Below are positions 21,841 to 32,640 of a stretch of 34,695 bases of DNA, piece by piece. The notes beneath the pieces were generated by a model. The model ran no database searches and was not told the DNA's origin. It saw nothing but the letters and a program-made list of their open reading frames with translations. The DNA is from Chara braunii (Eukaryota; Streptophyta; Charophyceae; Charales; Characeae). The stretch is taken from NCBI GenBank assembly GCA_003427395.1, contig BFEA01000274.1, forward strand, positions 1,053,556 to 1,088,250, given 5' to 3'. The stretch's first letter is position 1. Each line of letters begins with the position of its first letter. The position numbers and the translations under genes were made by a program.

Positions 21841-22589
21841 CAGGGTTGCCGGTGTTCGGACGGGCCGAACACCCGAACCCGAACGCCAGAACGTTTGGGA
21901 CCCCCTCTCGACGCGTTCGGAAAAAAAAAAAAAAAAAAAAAAACCAACATTTCCAAAAATTCTGAAAAAAACATATGTAATGCAGAAGAATAAACTAAAC
22001 AACATTTACCTCAACAGTACATCCAAATTCCTTACCAAATTTGAAATAAAAATCAAATACGAAAAATAAATAATATTAATGAAAATAAGAAAAAATAAAA
22101 CTAGAATGAAATTATTGCGTGGGCGAGCAAGTTTTTGACACCACCGTCTTTGGCAATTTTTCATATTTTTTTGGCTTTGTCAAATGCCATGAAATTTTAT
22201 ACATACGTATCTTACATAATAGAGAACCTACAAATAAAGTTTGAAAAAATAATTTTTTTTTCAGGCCCCGAAATAAAGGGAAAACAAAAAGTGAAAAGAA
22301 AAAAAAAAACAAATTAGTACGTGGGAAAGCAAGTTTTGACACTATCATCTTTGTCGATTTTTCATTATTGTTTGGCTCCACAGAATGACTTCAAAATTGA
22401 GAGACATGTAGCTTATAAAACAGAGAACTCGCAAAGAAAAAATCTTGAAAAAAATAATAATTTTTAAGTACCAAAATAATTTTGTGTGGGATCCAAACCC
22501 CTTCGAGTTCGGGCCCCGTACCGAACCCGAACGCCCGAACGTTCGGGGTTCAGCCTAGAGGCCTCCGTACGTTCGACCTGGCAACCCTG
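21841..22589. mobile_element. Non-autonomous hAT-like DNA transposon (MITE-like), 749 bp
   Basis: Terminal inverted repeat CAGGGTTGCC at the left (21841-21850) and its complement GGCAACCCTG at the right (22580-22589). Flanks are TGTATAGT (21833-21840) and TGTACAGT (22590-22597), an 8-bp target duplication with one change, the length typical of the hAT superfamily. Both subterminal regions (to about 21910 and from about 22490) are rich in GTTCGG/CCGAAC words, the kind of short repeats that hAT transposases bind. The interior is AT-rich, has no transposase frame, and contains a 202-bp tandem duplication (22119 and 22321 onward). It depends on a transposase encoded elsewhere. The family assignment rests on the TIR and TSD only. 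Confidence 0.8.
22119..22490. repeat. 202-bp tandem duplication inside the hAT-like element
   Basis: Two diverged units start with GTGGG(C/A)(G/A)AGCAAGTTTT at 22119 and 22321. Both continue with TTGACAC, a TTTTTCAT block, a TTTGGCT block, an AGAGAAC block and a run of A/T. The duplication lies between the GTTCGG-rich ends. Confidence 0.75.
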
Positions 22590-22597
22590 TGTACAGT

Positions 22598-25560
22598 TAA
22601 AAAAAAAAAAAAAAACAGGTGTCAAAATGGTTAGGTTCGTACTTTCTCGACTTATAAATAGCAATAACGGGGTCACTAATATAGATATGATATTCAATGT
22701 ATAAGCTAATGAGTATTTATACCGAAAGAACAAAGGAGTGACAAAGGACAAGTGCATATAATGACATACCTAAACACTCAGAGTCTTTTCTTCCCCCAAT
22801 GAGTCATTCTTGCTAATTGCTAATGTATCAAGTATAATATTATGATAACATAGATCGTTATGCGTGAACCAAATACAATAGGATTGGTATTAAAAAAAAA
22901 TAAAAAAGTATTTGATTCACACTAATATTGAAATTGTAAAATACTGAAGCATAACATTTATTCAAATTTTCAAATAAAACACTATAATTTTTTTGACATG
23001 TTTTATTTTTCTCTTTTATTCTTTCAAAGTCATATCCTATAAATGTATCGAGGGCATGATTCTAACAACGTATAACTTCATAGGTGAGTACAACTTCACA
23101 ATGTTGACATGCGTGAAATGAGGAAAAAATATGTATACGATTCATATAAGCTCAAATAGAAAAATACCAATAACTGACAATAACATAATTTATGAGAGAC
23201 AAGTACATGATATTGTGAAATTTTTAAATGCAGCAATATCGTTATCAAACCCCACAACTAGCCTTTAAAGCATATACAATAAAAATACAAGTGATATATG
23301 GTAAATTCGCATTGCAAAACCTTCCTTACCATTTATAACAATTGTAAATGCTAGTTGCTCCATGTCAATGTAGGGTTGCAGCAAGCACAGCGACAAGAGG
23401 TTTGATTCAAAATCATTCAATCAAATATATCTTTTGAAATTTGTATCTTAGCATGCATTTGCAATAAATTCTTTTGCTTAACTTTGGTTATTTCTATACC
23501 ATTAGATATGCCACTCTTGGTTTAAAAATAGCTCGACCCAATAGATAAACCTTTTGCGCAAATAAATTTTAAATATAATTTTTTGACTTTTTTTTCACTT
23601 CGATTACTTTATGAAATCATTTTTTTTTAACCTTCAAAAAGAGAATAATCAGCAAATGACAACTATCTATCTTTCAATGTAATAAACTATGCATTTTGTA
23701 GTGAATACAATTGTTCGTTAGTTTGATTAATAAATGCAATGCTCCATAATGAGACATCATACATGTATTCACAACCTGATTTTTCCGGCCAACTTTTCTC
23801 ATTAGATAGATTAAGAAAACTCATGGTGTTACACTATTTGGATCAGAAACTATTGATTAAGAGAACATTGTTGATAAGTCAATTTTGAAGATGTTCCTTT
23901 TGCTTGGACTCCATAGTGCAATCAAGTTTTTTTCATCAACCATTTTAGTGCATTAAATGATAAATTCCATTTGAGTATCTATAACGATTCCAAATGGCAG
24001 TGAATTTAATATTCGTGCACTGGAGCAAGATAATAAATCGGTGCATTTGACAAAGTACATGAAAAACAAAGAAAGACTTACCTTCTAATTTCTATACTTG
24101 CTTATAAAAAAATATAGTATTATTTCTTGAAGGTTCTTCAAACATTCGTTTACTATAGATATAATTTTCTTGATTTGCACTTTAAAAGGTTTCCATATCC
24201 TCAGACCTTTAAACAGTCAAACACGTATTCTACAGTTTTTATTAGCAAAAAAGTTGGAGTATGCATATTGATATATTGATTTTAAGTCAAAGAAAAGTAT
24301 TTGGAAGAGTATTTACTTCGCCTTCTATTAAATACATGCATCTATATATTAACACCACCTTTATATTGAACACATCAATATCACACCAAACTCTAATTCG
24401 ATTTTACAACAGCAAACAAATTACTTTGCTTTTCTAAAGATCTAGTAAAAATTGCTTTGTTTCTTTAAAATTATAGTAACAGTTACTTCCGTTTTCCAAA
24501 AACGCATGAACTCGTACTTCAAGTGTTTAATTGGCCTAGTGTACAAGAATGATGCTAACACTTGTACAAAGGTTAAGATACGTAAGACTCACGAAATGAC
24601 GAAAACTCATAGGTGAAAAACTTTGTTTTTTTGAATCCTTTGCCCATTCCCTGCCGCCTTGGTGAATTGATTGCCAGAGTGGTCCGGGTCCACTTACCCG
24701 GTCAGGCCAAAAAAAAAAAGAAAAAAGAAATGAAAATAAAATTTAATAAATATTTTTAATGTTATTTTGTTATTTGCAATTTGGCAATGAATTTCAATCT
24801 CACCGTGATGCAACAGTTGTTCGGTTTATTGTTGTGCTCATCATAGTGTCTTTTGGGATTTGTTTTTCGTCCTTGCTCGACCGGGCCTGACGGGCAACCA
24901 AGGTGACCCAGGCAGGCTGGTTGGTTACAGCGTGTTTTACGAATTTCATCAATATGGGGCTTGGGAGTAAGGATGATATACATCCAGTCACGATGTATGT
25001 TGACATATTTCGAAATGTATGAGATTTATTCATTTGCCTACTAGAGTAAAACTAACAAGATTTGGGACAATAAGGTTGACTTATGTAATTATACAGGCAA
25101 CTGCAAACGATAAGTAGCAACAATTCACGTAAGAGCTTGTTTGAGGCTTGTTTAAGACATCTTGACGTATGGTCCTGCTGAAAAATAAAATAAAATTCGA
25201 AGGACTGCTAAAGGCATTGCTAAAACCTAAGGCGCTTTCCTTCGTGGTGAGCTCTTGGGCTTCAGTTTAGCTTAAGGGACCTCACTTTTGGGCTGGGTAC
25301 TAGTGGAATGAGAACTACACTTTTGGTACTCTCCCAGACATGGGCATCATAACTCGCTTGGGAGCACTTCAGAAAGAGGTGCTCTCCATCTACTTAGTAC
25401 TCCACTTCTGGAAGCATTTGAAGGTGGTTATTTGTGGTTCCTGGTTGGCAAAGGTGAACACATGGCTAGTTCTGCTACTGGGAGGCTTTGTGGGATACCT
25501 TAGTGTTTGATGCTTCACCATATAGGCACTGGGAAGGGTTATGGTCGGTGCGTCAGTACA
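22598..25560. other. AT-rich spacer without recognisable gene
   Basis: No frame longer than about 100 codons and no recognised domain. A poly-A tract follows TTACCCGGTCAGGCC at about 24708-24730, which could be the 3' tail of an old retroposed sequence, but no target duplication is evident. From about 25100 composition becomes less AT-rich. Confidence 0.5.
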
Positions 25561-27555
25561 ATAGGTGCTAGCTTGTGGTCCCCAGGTAGTTGAGACAATA
25601 ATTTTGATTTATTTCTGGATTATTACGAGCTTGACTGACTTGAGGAAGGGTAGCGGTAAGAAGAGTAATGATTCCAGTAATCAAGTCTCAAGAGCTCTGC
25701 GCGTTTCTTTGTCGTCCCTTCTGAATCGGTTTACTTTAGGTCTTTGTCAAATTGTGCTTCATGTATGGGCATGTTGTGTACAATTCTCATCGTTGAGAGA
25801 GTTTCGTATTTCCAACTTGAAGGTTGGGAACCTCTACACATGCATAAAATTGTTGGTAAATAGACCAAACCCCCCCCAAATAAACCTAAAGATAAAGCCC
25901 AATCCTTATGGCTGATTATCTGTTCACTGATCAAGGGAGGCATCTACGTATACCCTAGTGGAATTACTTCCCTCAATTTAAGGTAGCATCGCGCACACTT
26001 CTAGCATACAAAGCAGAAAGCTCCAGCAGAGAGAAAAATGTGTCACAAGTGGACTGGCAGCGAGAATACATCGCTTTGACCCGGCTGGCTGGTCCTCGAG
26101 AGACGGCTGAGATCAGATCCTATGAGCGACTGAGAACAGCATTGACTCAGTAGGCACGGATGTATCTGGAAAGTCTAAACGGGCTCTTGGATGTGTGCGA
26201 TTTGCGGCCAAAATTGCTAGAATTCTTTTACTCATTGCCCTCTTACCTGGGTATGGGCTGACTGTTGGTTTTCCCAAGGGTTTCCAGGCCCTGCCAGTTC
26301 AGAAGGCCTGCTTGATCCCAGTTCCACTGTTCCTAAAGCCTTTGTCAGACATGTGTGGGCCCCCTATAGACCTTGAACAACCGAGGCCCCGGAGACAGCC
26401 ATCATAGACCTCATTTCTACAGTAGTAAGGGCCTTATTGTACGAGTCGAGGATCCCTACACAGCTGTACTGATGCCTAGATCAGATTTACAGGACGAAGG
26501 GCCTTATTTTTTGTATCTAGGACCCTGAGACCGTACTTTGAGAAATTCATTCTTGTGCTGGGGTTGGGAGTCAAGTTCCTTGCAATTGCCTCGAGCAGAT
26601 TCGAGCTGGTATTTAACCCACTTGCCCTAACCATTTGGAAGAATGTTGCAGTGACTCTCGGATTCTCTGTCCTTCATCTCCATTATTCAGTGCCCCTGCA
26701 ATATGGGTTCTCATATGACTTACTTCTCATCTTGTACACATGCTCTTCTGTTATCCTTCAGTCATGCCATGCTGTTTCATATTATCAAACCATCTGTTTT
26801 GTCTTCCTCATTCCATGGCAGATTGCCCAATACTCATGCTGTAGAAATGGTGAGAGCTCCCATGGCATTGAAGGAGCCAAATTTCTATCATGCCCAACAT
26901 TTTTTCCCCATACCTTGTCCCCCTGCCACTTTACTGCTCCCTAACAATGATCTTCACTCTCTCCCCACTCCAATTATCTCCCTCATTGCTCTCTCCTCCC
27001 ACCTTCCGTCTGGACTTCCGTGCACTGATCAGCACACCTTTTCTCCTCCTTCCAGCCCTCCTTCCTCATTTTCAACTTTTCACCAACATCCTGCCTACTT
27101 CCTCTTCTCGTAATCCTGATGATCTCTCTCTCAGATCCTTCCTAGCAATCAGACAAGCATGGGATGCGCACACACCCGTTTGCCATATTTTGTCTGTCCT
27201 AGACTGACCTTCGGGTTTTCTTATAAATAGCATAAAAAAACGCTGAAATTTTGGGTCTCCGTTAACAGCCTCTCCTAGACTGGGGGGAGGAGAAGAGCAG
27301 GGTAAAGAGAAACCTGATTCAGTTCTCACAATGCTCACCTGCAGAGCAGACTGCTAGAGACTGGCACAGGAGGCCAGTCAGGGGTTGCGTTGCAGAGAAA
27401 AAATGAGTTGGGGAGCAGGCATTGCCTATGCTAAGTGGCCACCCCTACATACCGCACAGGACTGGTTCAGGTGTAGCATGTGGAAGCACCGGATCCAATT
27501 CTCACAGTTGCAGTTTCTGGATTGAATGGCACAGTGCAGATGGTTGTCACAGGCA
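25561..27555. other. Mixed-composition stretch without recognisable gene
   Basis: Frames reach 136 codons but overlap one another in several phases and show no domain I recognise. AAGGGCCTTATT occurs at about 26427 and 26497, a ~70-bp local duplication. 26900-27110 is strongly pyrimidine-rich on the plus strand, which keeps several frames open by composition. Confidence 0.4.
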
Positions 27556-27560
27556 AGGTG

Positions 27561-27640
27561 GCCCGGCATCCATTAAAGTTGGAATGATACAGAGACGATT
27601 ACCCCGGCTCCTGCTCAAGTATGATGCGAATAAAAAAGTT
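27561..27640 (+). pseudogene. Highly diverged U6 snRNA-like sequence
   Basis: From GCATCCATTAAAGTTGGAA onward this follows the U6 snRNA core in order: the region around GATACAGAGA (27587-27596), then GATTA, CC(C)CGGCTCCTGC, TCAAGTATGATG and GCGAATAAA. ACAGAGA, the invariant box that pairs with the 5' splice site, is intact, but the AGC triad that normally follows (GATTAGCATGG) is changed to GATTACCCCGG. The 5' stem is not recognisable. There is no Pol III terminator, and the sequence runs into an A-rich string. It is much older than the two copies near 33.3-34.0 kb. Confidence 0.7.
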
Positions 27641-28330
27641 ATATAGGCAACCCCTGTCTATAGATAGGACATCCCATGTGAGGGTGTCAACATGAGTATA
27701 ATGTTGACCGTCATCACAAATATGAAAACAAAAACTTGCATGGGTTATACCCTCATAATACTCATGGCACAAAGAATGTCGACCACATGACAACCGAACA
27801 GATAGGCAGGTCCTTGCATTGCGGGCATGGAGAACGTTTCTTGGGATGCACAACCGGCATTGCCTGTCTGTCAGCAGGTGATGATGGCACCCCATCCAAA
27901 GTGAGAATGTTTAGCTGTTGCAAAATCTGGTGCGCCACTTCTCGCCCTGAAGGTGATAACCTTTCAGCATGGCACACTGTATGTGGTTCATGTGAAAGTC
28001 GGTTTTCCACCTCAGGCTGCTGTCTGCTCCCTGTCATGAGAGGATGGAAAAGGTTCAATTACAGGTGCAGCCGGAGGAGGCCCAGTGCTACGTGTGGGAC
28101 ATGAATGGAGAGGATGTGGCAGATGATGGCATCGGGGAAAGCCCACGCAGTAACGACACATACTGTCGGTGACTGCTTCCTGAAAACGTCGGCGACACAT
28201 GGCATGTTGCTGACATAACAGCAGGAATGCAGACTCGCGCTCAAAGTTATTCAAGCACGGGATGTGAAGGCAACAATGGCATATCGGGCAACTAATAAGA
28301 GGGCGGGGGGAATGAATGCAAGAAAAAATG
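27599..28330 (-). pseudogene. Cys/His-rich, RING-like coding remnants
   Basis: At 28290-28147 the minus strand encodes CPICHCCLHIPC, a short linker, and LLLCQQHAMCRRRF...MCRYC. The spacing C-x2-C-x21-C-x2-H-x2-C-x2-R-x9-C-x2-C is that of a C3HC4 RING finger (zinc-binding, usually in E3 ubiquitin ligases) with the sixth ligand replaced by Arg. In a different frame, 27895-27680 encodes a second Cys/His-rich segment, with CRLC, SCGRHSLCHEYYEGITH and FCFHIC, of similar logic. No start codon, splice structure or full-length frame could be established. The two may be exons or pieces of a decayed gene or transposon. Function is not assigned. Confidence 0.4.
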
Positions 28331-28409
28331 GGTCACAGTTATCATGGTAAAGGCTGGTAGTGACCATCCCTGGATGGTAATGATCCAAGCGGAGATTATA
28401 TCATGCACC

Positions 28410-28975
28410 TCCTTATTGGACTTGTGCCTCTGTGTTCACACAAGGGCATGGCACAATGACGGTCCAATCCTCGCAGGTAAGTGCCTCATCCTGGCCAGCG
28501 TGAGGGGAGGCGGGAGGGTCAGCCAGATTGTACCCTGGAAGCAATCGGGCATCACCTTCTCCAAGGTGCGACCAAGCATCCAGATGTGGTTTGAGATTAG
28601 CGAGCCAGAGCAAGTGGGACTCGGCCACCTGGTGCTAGTAAGGAGGGGTAATATGACCCGTCGAGTGCACCCTTCTGCCATTATCACACGAAGTCCATAA
28701 ATTGTCCGCAAAGTTAATAACACTGAAATGACCCGGCGGATGCAGGGCATACACAGAAACATCTGGGTCCATTGCGTGCATATAATTCATTGGCGCGCAG
28801 GCTGGAGTGTCGTTCTCTTACCATGAACGGCATAGACAACTGTCACTTTGACATTCGCACCAGCTGCATATGGTCATCCTCTGCACAAACAGTATGGTCC
28901 TCCGCTCCTACCCAGCGGACTATGTCTACTAAGTCAGAAGTCAGAAACAGTGTAGGGGTCGGCATTATATACGTG
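28410..28975 (-). pseudogene. Coding-like remnant, unidentified
   Basis: Two minus-strand stretches look protein-like. One reads TSDLVDIVRWVGAEDHTVC followed by AEDDHMQLVRMSK and a stop (about 28940-28830), which recalls a decayed PHD-type finger. The other runs from about 28755 as DPDVSVYALHPPGHFSVINF and onward, with one stop near 28630, to about 28413. Between them is GTAAGAG directly after CCGTTCATG, a possible splice donor, and CCCAG near 28760 could be an acceptor. I do not recognise the protein. Confidence 0.3.
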
Positions 28976-30983
28976 CATTAATGGCACAGACAGACCGTGT
29001 CCTGGTCGTAACACACTGGTAATTTGGCTCTGCAGAGTGCATGACAGGGCGAGGTTCATTTCAGTCTCCGCAGTCTCTGCCAGGCACTTCGGGCCCTAAT
29101 GACTCCAATGGCTCTGGAAAGTGTTCCGGAGATAGATCGCCACCAGATGGGGATTCCATCAAGTGGTTGGAGAGTGCATGATTGTTGCTTGGAAGAGGAA
29201 AGGAGGAAAGGGTGGCAGTGAGGTGAGGAGGAGAGCAATCGGGCATAGTAAAACGTTCTATTCAGCCGTAACAAGTGCTCTCCGAACCGTGCGAAATGGT
29301 CGCCCATCACACGGCTCTCCAACCTGAATAACCTTTGTGGCGTGCCTGACACAGTGGAATTTGCTTACGCTGTGCTTAAAGAAGATTTGGCCATCGTTCT
29401 CTTAAGATAAGAAAGGCCTCCTTATCTATCGGTAGCGGTATGCTTGGACGCTGGTTGACCTGATAAAGAAAGCGACCGAGGTGAGAGGAAACAGAAGCTG
29501 ATCAGCCGCACTTGTACCCAGGGAGGCTGCTAGTCGTGCAAATGCCAGACGAGTGTTTGCACACTGTCTGATGCCCCATGCAGGCCTGTAGTACTGCAGA
29601 AATGTGGACACCAGACTCGATATGTGCTGTTCCTGGCTTGCGTGTATTGGGAGCGACGGCGTCGTTCCCTGACATTGTGAGCATGGTGGCGGAGAAGGAT
29701 CTCTGACTTCCCCCGGGGGTGCAGTGATCATATTGTTCATGTACAGGCGAGGCTGCTGTCGGGGAAGAAAACGTCTGCACCGGAGATGCACATGTCATGG
29801 CCAATCTGACCACGAATGTATCGATGATGACGATGATGATGAAGGAAAGGAGAAAGAAGAAGAAGAAGAAGACGAAGAAGCGGAGGCAGTACATGGAGGG
29901 TATAGTGAAGCAGGAGGAGCAGGGGGGGAGAATCCGTAGGGTAAGGGGGCGGCAAGTGATTAGCACCCTGCTCAACTAGTCCACTCGGCTCTTTTTCTTG
30001 TTAATCACCTGCAGGATTCGGCCACAGTCATTCTTCAGTCTATGGTGGCACACTCTGCGGCAGGAACAATGATAGGGTGCTGGCAATCATCCCCTGCAGC
30101 CATATCATGTTTTCTGTTGTGGCAGGCTGAGTTTCTGTCGGCACTGTAGCATCCCAATTAGCAGTGGCTGGTCCCCTGGCAACAACTGGGAAGTGCGGGG
30201 CTGCAGTGTGTGGATGTAGAGAAGAATGATACTGCCTCAGTCTGCCTGTGCTAAGAATTGACAATCAGCAGTGAATGGACAATTGAGCAGCAAACAATGC
30301 AGCAAAGCCAACTCATATCGGGTGACGTGAGTGGGAAGCCAAAGTGTTTGGCGATGCACATAGGCGGTCCGTCTGTGTTCGTGTGTGTGTGTGTGCATCG
30401 TCATGTGCGCTATACACAGCTCCACAAGGAAAGCATGGCTGTGCCAGACCATGTGTGTGTGTCTGTGCGCGCGTGCCTGTGTGTAGGCGTGATGATGTGA
30501 ATTTGGCTTATGAAAGTTGCTTTGAATGAGCATATGACCTTTTTGTTTTTTGAACTCGTAAACTAGGTAGTCTTGTAACCTGAAGTCAAACAAAGTACAA
30601 GATGGTGAACCCCTGATTTTTCTTTCATTGTCAACCCAGATACGACTACCCGGTAGCAACAGTGATGTATCTATCATACATGTGGATTGACCAAGTCCTG
30701 GATGCTCTGGACCTCTGGATTGTGGAACACTTTAAATATCAAACCATGCGCTGAAATACACACGGAGTCCATACGGTCGCAGAAAAAGGAAAGCTGAACA
30801 ACCTGGCAGCAGCAGGTCTCTGAAAAACTGCAGCTTTGAAAGAGAGAATGTAACTGTTGCATGAGTATCACCAGACGTAGATATTTCTTCACATGGGGTC
30901 TTCGTTAGCGCCACAAAAGGTGTACTTCTCACCAGGGGCAGCAGCTGTTTCATGAGAACGCCATATGCAGGCGACCTAATACT
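28976..30983. other. Stretch downstream of the polyphenol-oxidase exon, no clear gene
   Basis: The minus strand at about 29430-29800 contains a C-x2-C pair (PPPCSQCQG) and FLQYYRPAW, which may continue the Cys-rich remnants, but frames are broken. 29820-29900 is a GAT/GAA trinucleotide-rich purine tract. 30370-30480 is (GT)n-like. The 3' untranslated part of the polyphenol-oxidase gene should lie just below 30984, but no clear poly(A) signal was seen. Confidence 0.4.
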
Positions 30984-32606
30984 TCAGTCTGTGAGTCTTT
31001 CGACCTGGAGCCAAAATGATAGAGGTCTCGGTAACATAGGTCGCATTGTTGTATGTGGGAAGCGATCGGGTTTCTCTGACGGCCACTGTTGACGAAACCG
31101 CGGAAAGGCTACTCCGTTTGCTTTTAAGGGCACGATCCAAACGCTCAAGTGCTGCGAGGCACCTCCCTCCTGATAAGCCAGTACTCTCTGAAGAGGTATT
31201 CTTATCGTAAGTGGTCGCAAGCGGCGAGATATTCCCCGATACGATGGTGGAAAGTACAAGGTGCCAACGTAGGACGGATTGGTTTCATCAGATCTTGACA
31301 GGTCAACGTCCGTGTCTGTAACGTTCACAAAAATTGCAAAACAAACGGGACTGGATCTGTCAATTGTTAGGTTTTGCAATGCAAGGACTTCAACCGATCG
31401 TTTCCCCATTCCCGGGTCCCTTGGGGGACACGTCAGATGCACCAAAACGGGCCATCCATGTGTCGTCATCATCTTTGTGGGCAAGCCAGCATTACTTTGT
31501 AAGGCAATTGGAAAACCTCCTTGGGTGGCGGTGACATTTCCTGAAGGTCCTGAAGGAGAAGCATCCACGCCAGAAATTCTCCTGCTCTGCCAACTTCGAG
31601 GAGACTGTCTTCGTATTGCATCGTTTTCTGTCTTCTGCACGTGTTTTCGGTTAATTCTGGCGTGCTGGTGATTGTCGATGTAGCCAATTGACTGCCTCAT
31701 GAGCATGAGTTTCCGGCTGCAATGCGGTGGACAATTGATGACCGAGTCCATCGACTCTGCGCTGAAGTGAGAAGGGTGGTCGGCTGAATCAGTGAAGTCC
31801 ACATTGGGAGATGGTGGAACTACTGAGGAAAGCCCTGAGCTGACGGAAGGCTGGGATGACCATAAGGGCTGTGTGAGTTGCAAATCTACTGAATCTGAGA
31901 AATGGTTTGATGCATGGTCTGATTGTGGCTGTGAAGGAGATGACGAGTCCTTGTGTTGCGGTGGAGATAGAATGGAAGTTCTCTTCGCTTGCCTTTCTTG
32001 CGCAGAAAGTTTGCCGCCTCCAATTATGGCATGCCCAACTGCGCGTTGGTGCGTCAAGTTTGACTTGACGGAGGCCTCGGAATGTGGTAAGGATGAAGAA
32101 GGATGTTCTACACACCCGGCCTGCATAGTCGATACTTTTTGAGCAGTGGGAGATGATGATAATGTTGGCGAGAATGGAGAACTCCCAGCAGCGAGTAATG
32201 ATGCATCCAGGGGAGATGGCAGTGATTGTCGCGATTCTGGGCCGCGACAACTCGAACCAGAATCACAACTTTTTATTGACCGATTTGCCATGCTTGACTC
32301 TGAAAAAATCGAATGCCCAGATGAAATTGCTGCATATAGTGAGCTCGGCTGTGAAAAGGACCCTGAAGTTCCGGAACGCAGTCGGCGCCCTCTCAGCACA
32401 GGTGGACTCGATGGTGGAGGTGGGGGTGAATTCACTGATGGACGCGATCCAGCTGGTTTACTTAGGCCGTTCATCCATGGCATAGCCACTGCTTCATAAG
32501 TGTACCTGAGGTCCCGTTTCATGTTCGCAACGTCCTTCACATAGATGGACACCAGTTTCCGCTCGTGATCGACGAACAAGAATTGCGAGTCAAGCCAGTC
32601 TTTGCT
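30984..32606 (-). CDS. Polyphenol oxidase-like, C-terminal exon (DWL and KFDV-type domains)
   Basis: An uninterrupted frame of 540 codons to the stop, by far the longest in the window. Exon residues 1-45 (SKDWLDSQFLFVDHERKLVS, then IYVKDV...LRYTYEAVAMPWM) match the DWL domain of plant polyphenol oxidases, including the Asp-Trp-Leu signature. Residues about 404-503 match the C-terminal KFDV-type domain: EVLALQNLTID, CFAIFVNVTD in the KFDV place, YVGTLYFPP, and LSVWIVPLKANG. Between them lie about 350 Ser/Pro-rich, probably disordered residues, where the family usually has a short linker. The catalytic copper domain should be encoded upstream but is not seen to the window end. In the family these domains cap the active site of the plastid o-diphenol oxidase. 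Whether this gene is intact is unknown. Confidence 0.75.
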   Translation of the reverse strand, partial: SKDWLDSQFLFVDHERKLVSIYVKDVANMKRDLRYTYEAVAMPWMNGLSKPAGSRPSVNSPPPPPSSPPVLRGRRLRSGTSGSFSQPSSLYAAISSGHSIFSESSMANRSIKSCDSGSSCRGPESRQSLPSPLDASLLAAGSSPFSPTLSSSPTAQKVSTMQAGCVEHPSSSLPHSEASVKSNLTHQRAVGHAIIGGGKLSAQERQAKRTSILSPPQHKDSSSPSQPQSDHASNHFSDSVDLQLTQPLWSSQPSVSSGLSSVVPPSPNVDFTDSADHPSHFSAESMDSVINCPPHCSRKLMLMRQSIGYIDNHQHARINRKHVQKTENDAIRRQSPRSWQSRRISGVDASPSGPSGNVTATQGGFPIALQSNAGLPTKMMTTHGWPVLVHLTCPPRDPGMGKRSVEVLALQNLTIDRSSPVCFAIFVNVTDTDVDLSRSDETNPSYVGTLYFPPSYRGISRRLRPLTIRIPLQRVLAYQEGGASQHLSVWIVPLKANGVAFPRFRQQWPSEKPDRFPHTTMRPMLPRPLSFWLQVERLTD

Positions 32607-32640
32607 CTGCAACACACGACAGCCAGAAAAAGCGACACAA
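32607..32640 (-). promoter_or_regulatory. 3' splice acceptor before the DWL exon
   Basis: On the minus strand the sequence GCTTTTTCTGGCTGTCGTGT, then TGCAG, directly precedes the AGC codon that begins SKDWLD at 32606. A pyrimidine-rich tract followed by TTGCAG is a typical plant acceptor, and the upstream residues of the same open frame do not resemble the family. The splice falls between codons (phase 0). A GGCAAG/GTACAG donor-like site lies only 50 bases upstream (32656/32657), probably too close to be the real donor. Confidence 0.65.

Noticed and set aside
29724-29979. Acidic Asp/Glu-rich plus-strand frame
   Set aside because: Translation of a GAT/GAA trinucleotide tract; no other support for a gene.
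31279-32499. Plus-strand frames of 110-130 codons opposite the polyphenol-oxidase exon
   Set aside because: Shadows of the long minus-strand frame. None shows a recognisable domain, whereas the minus frame has two.
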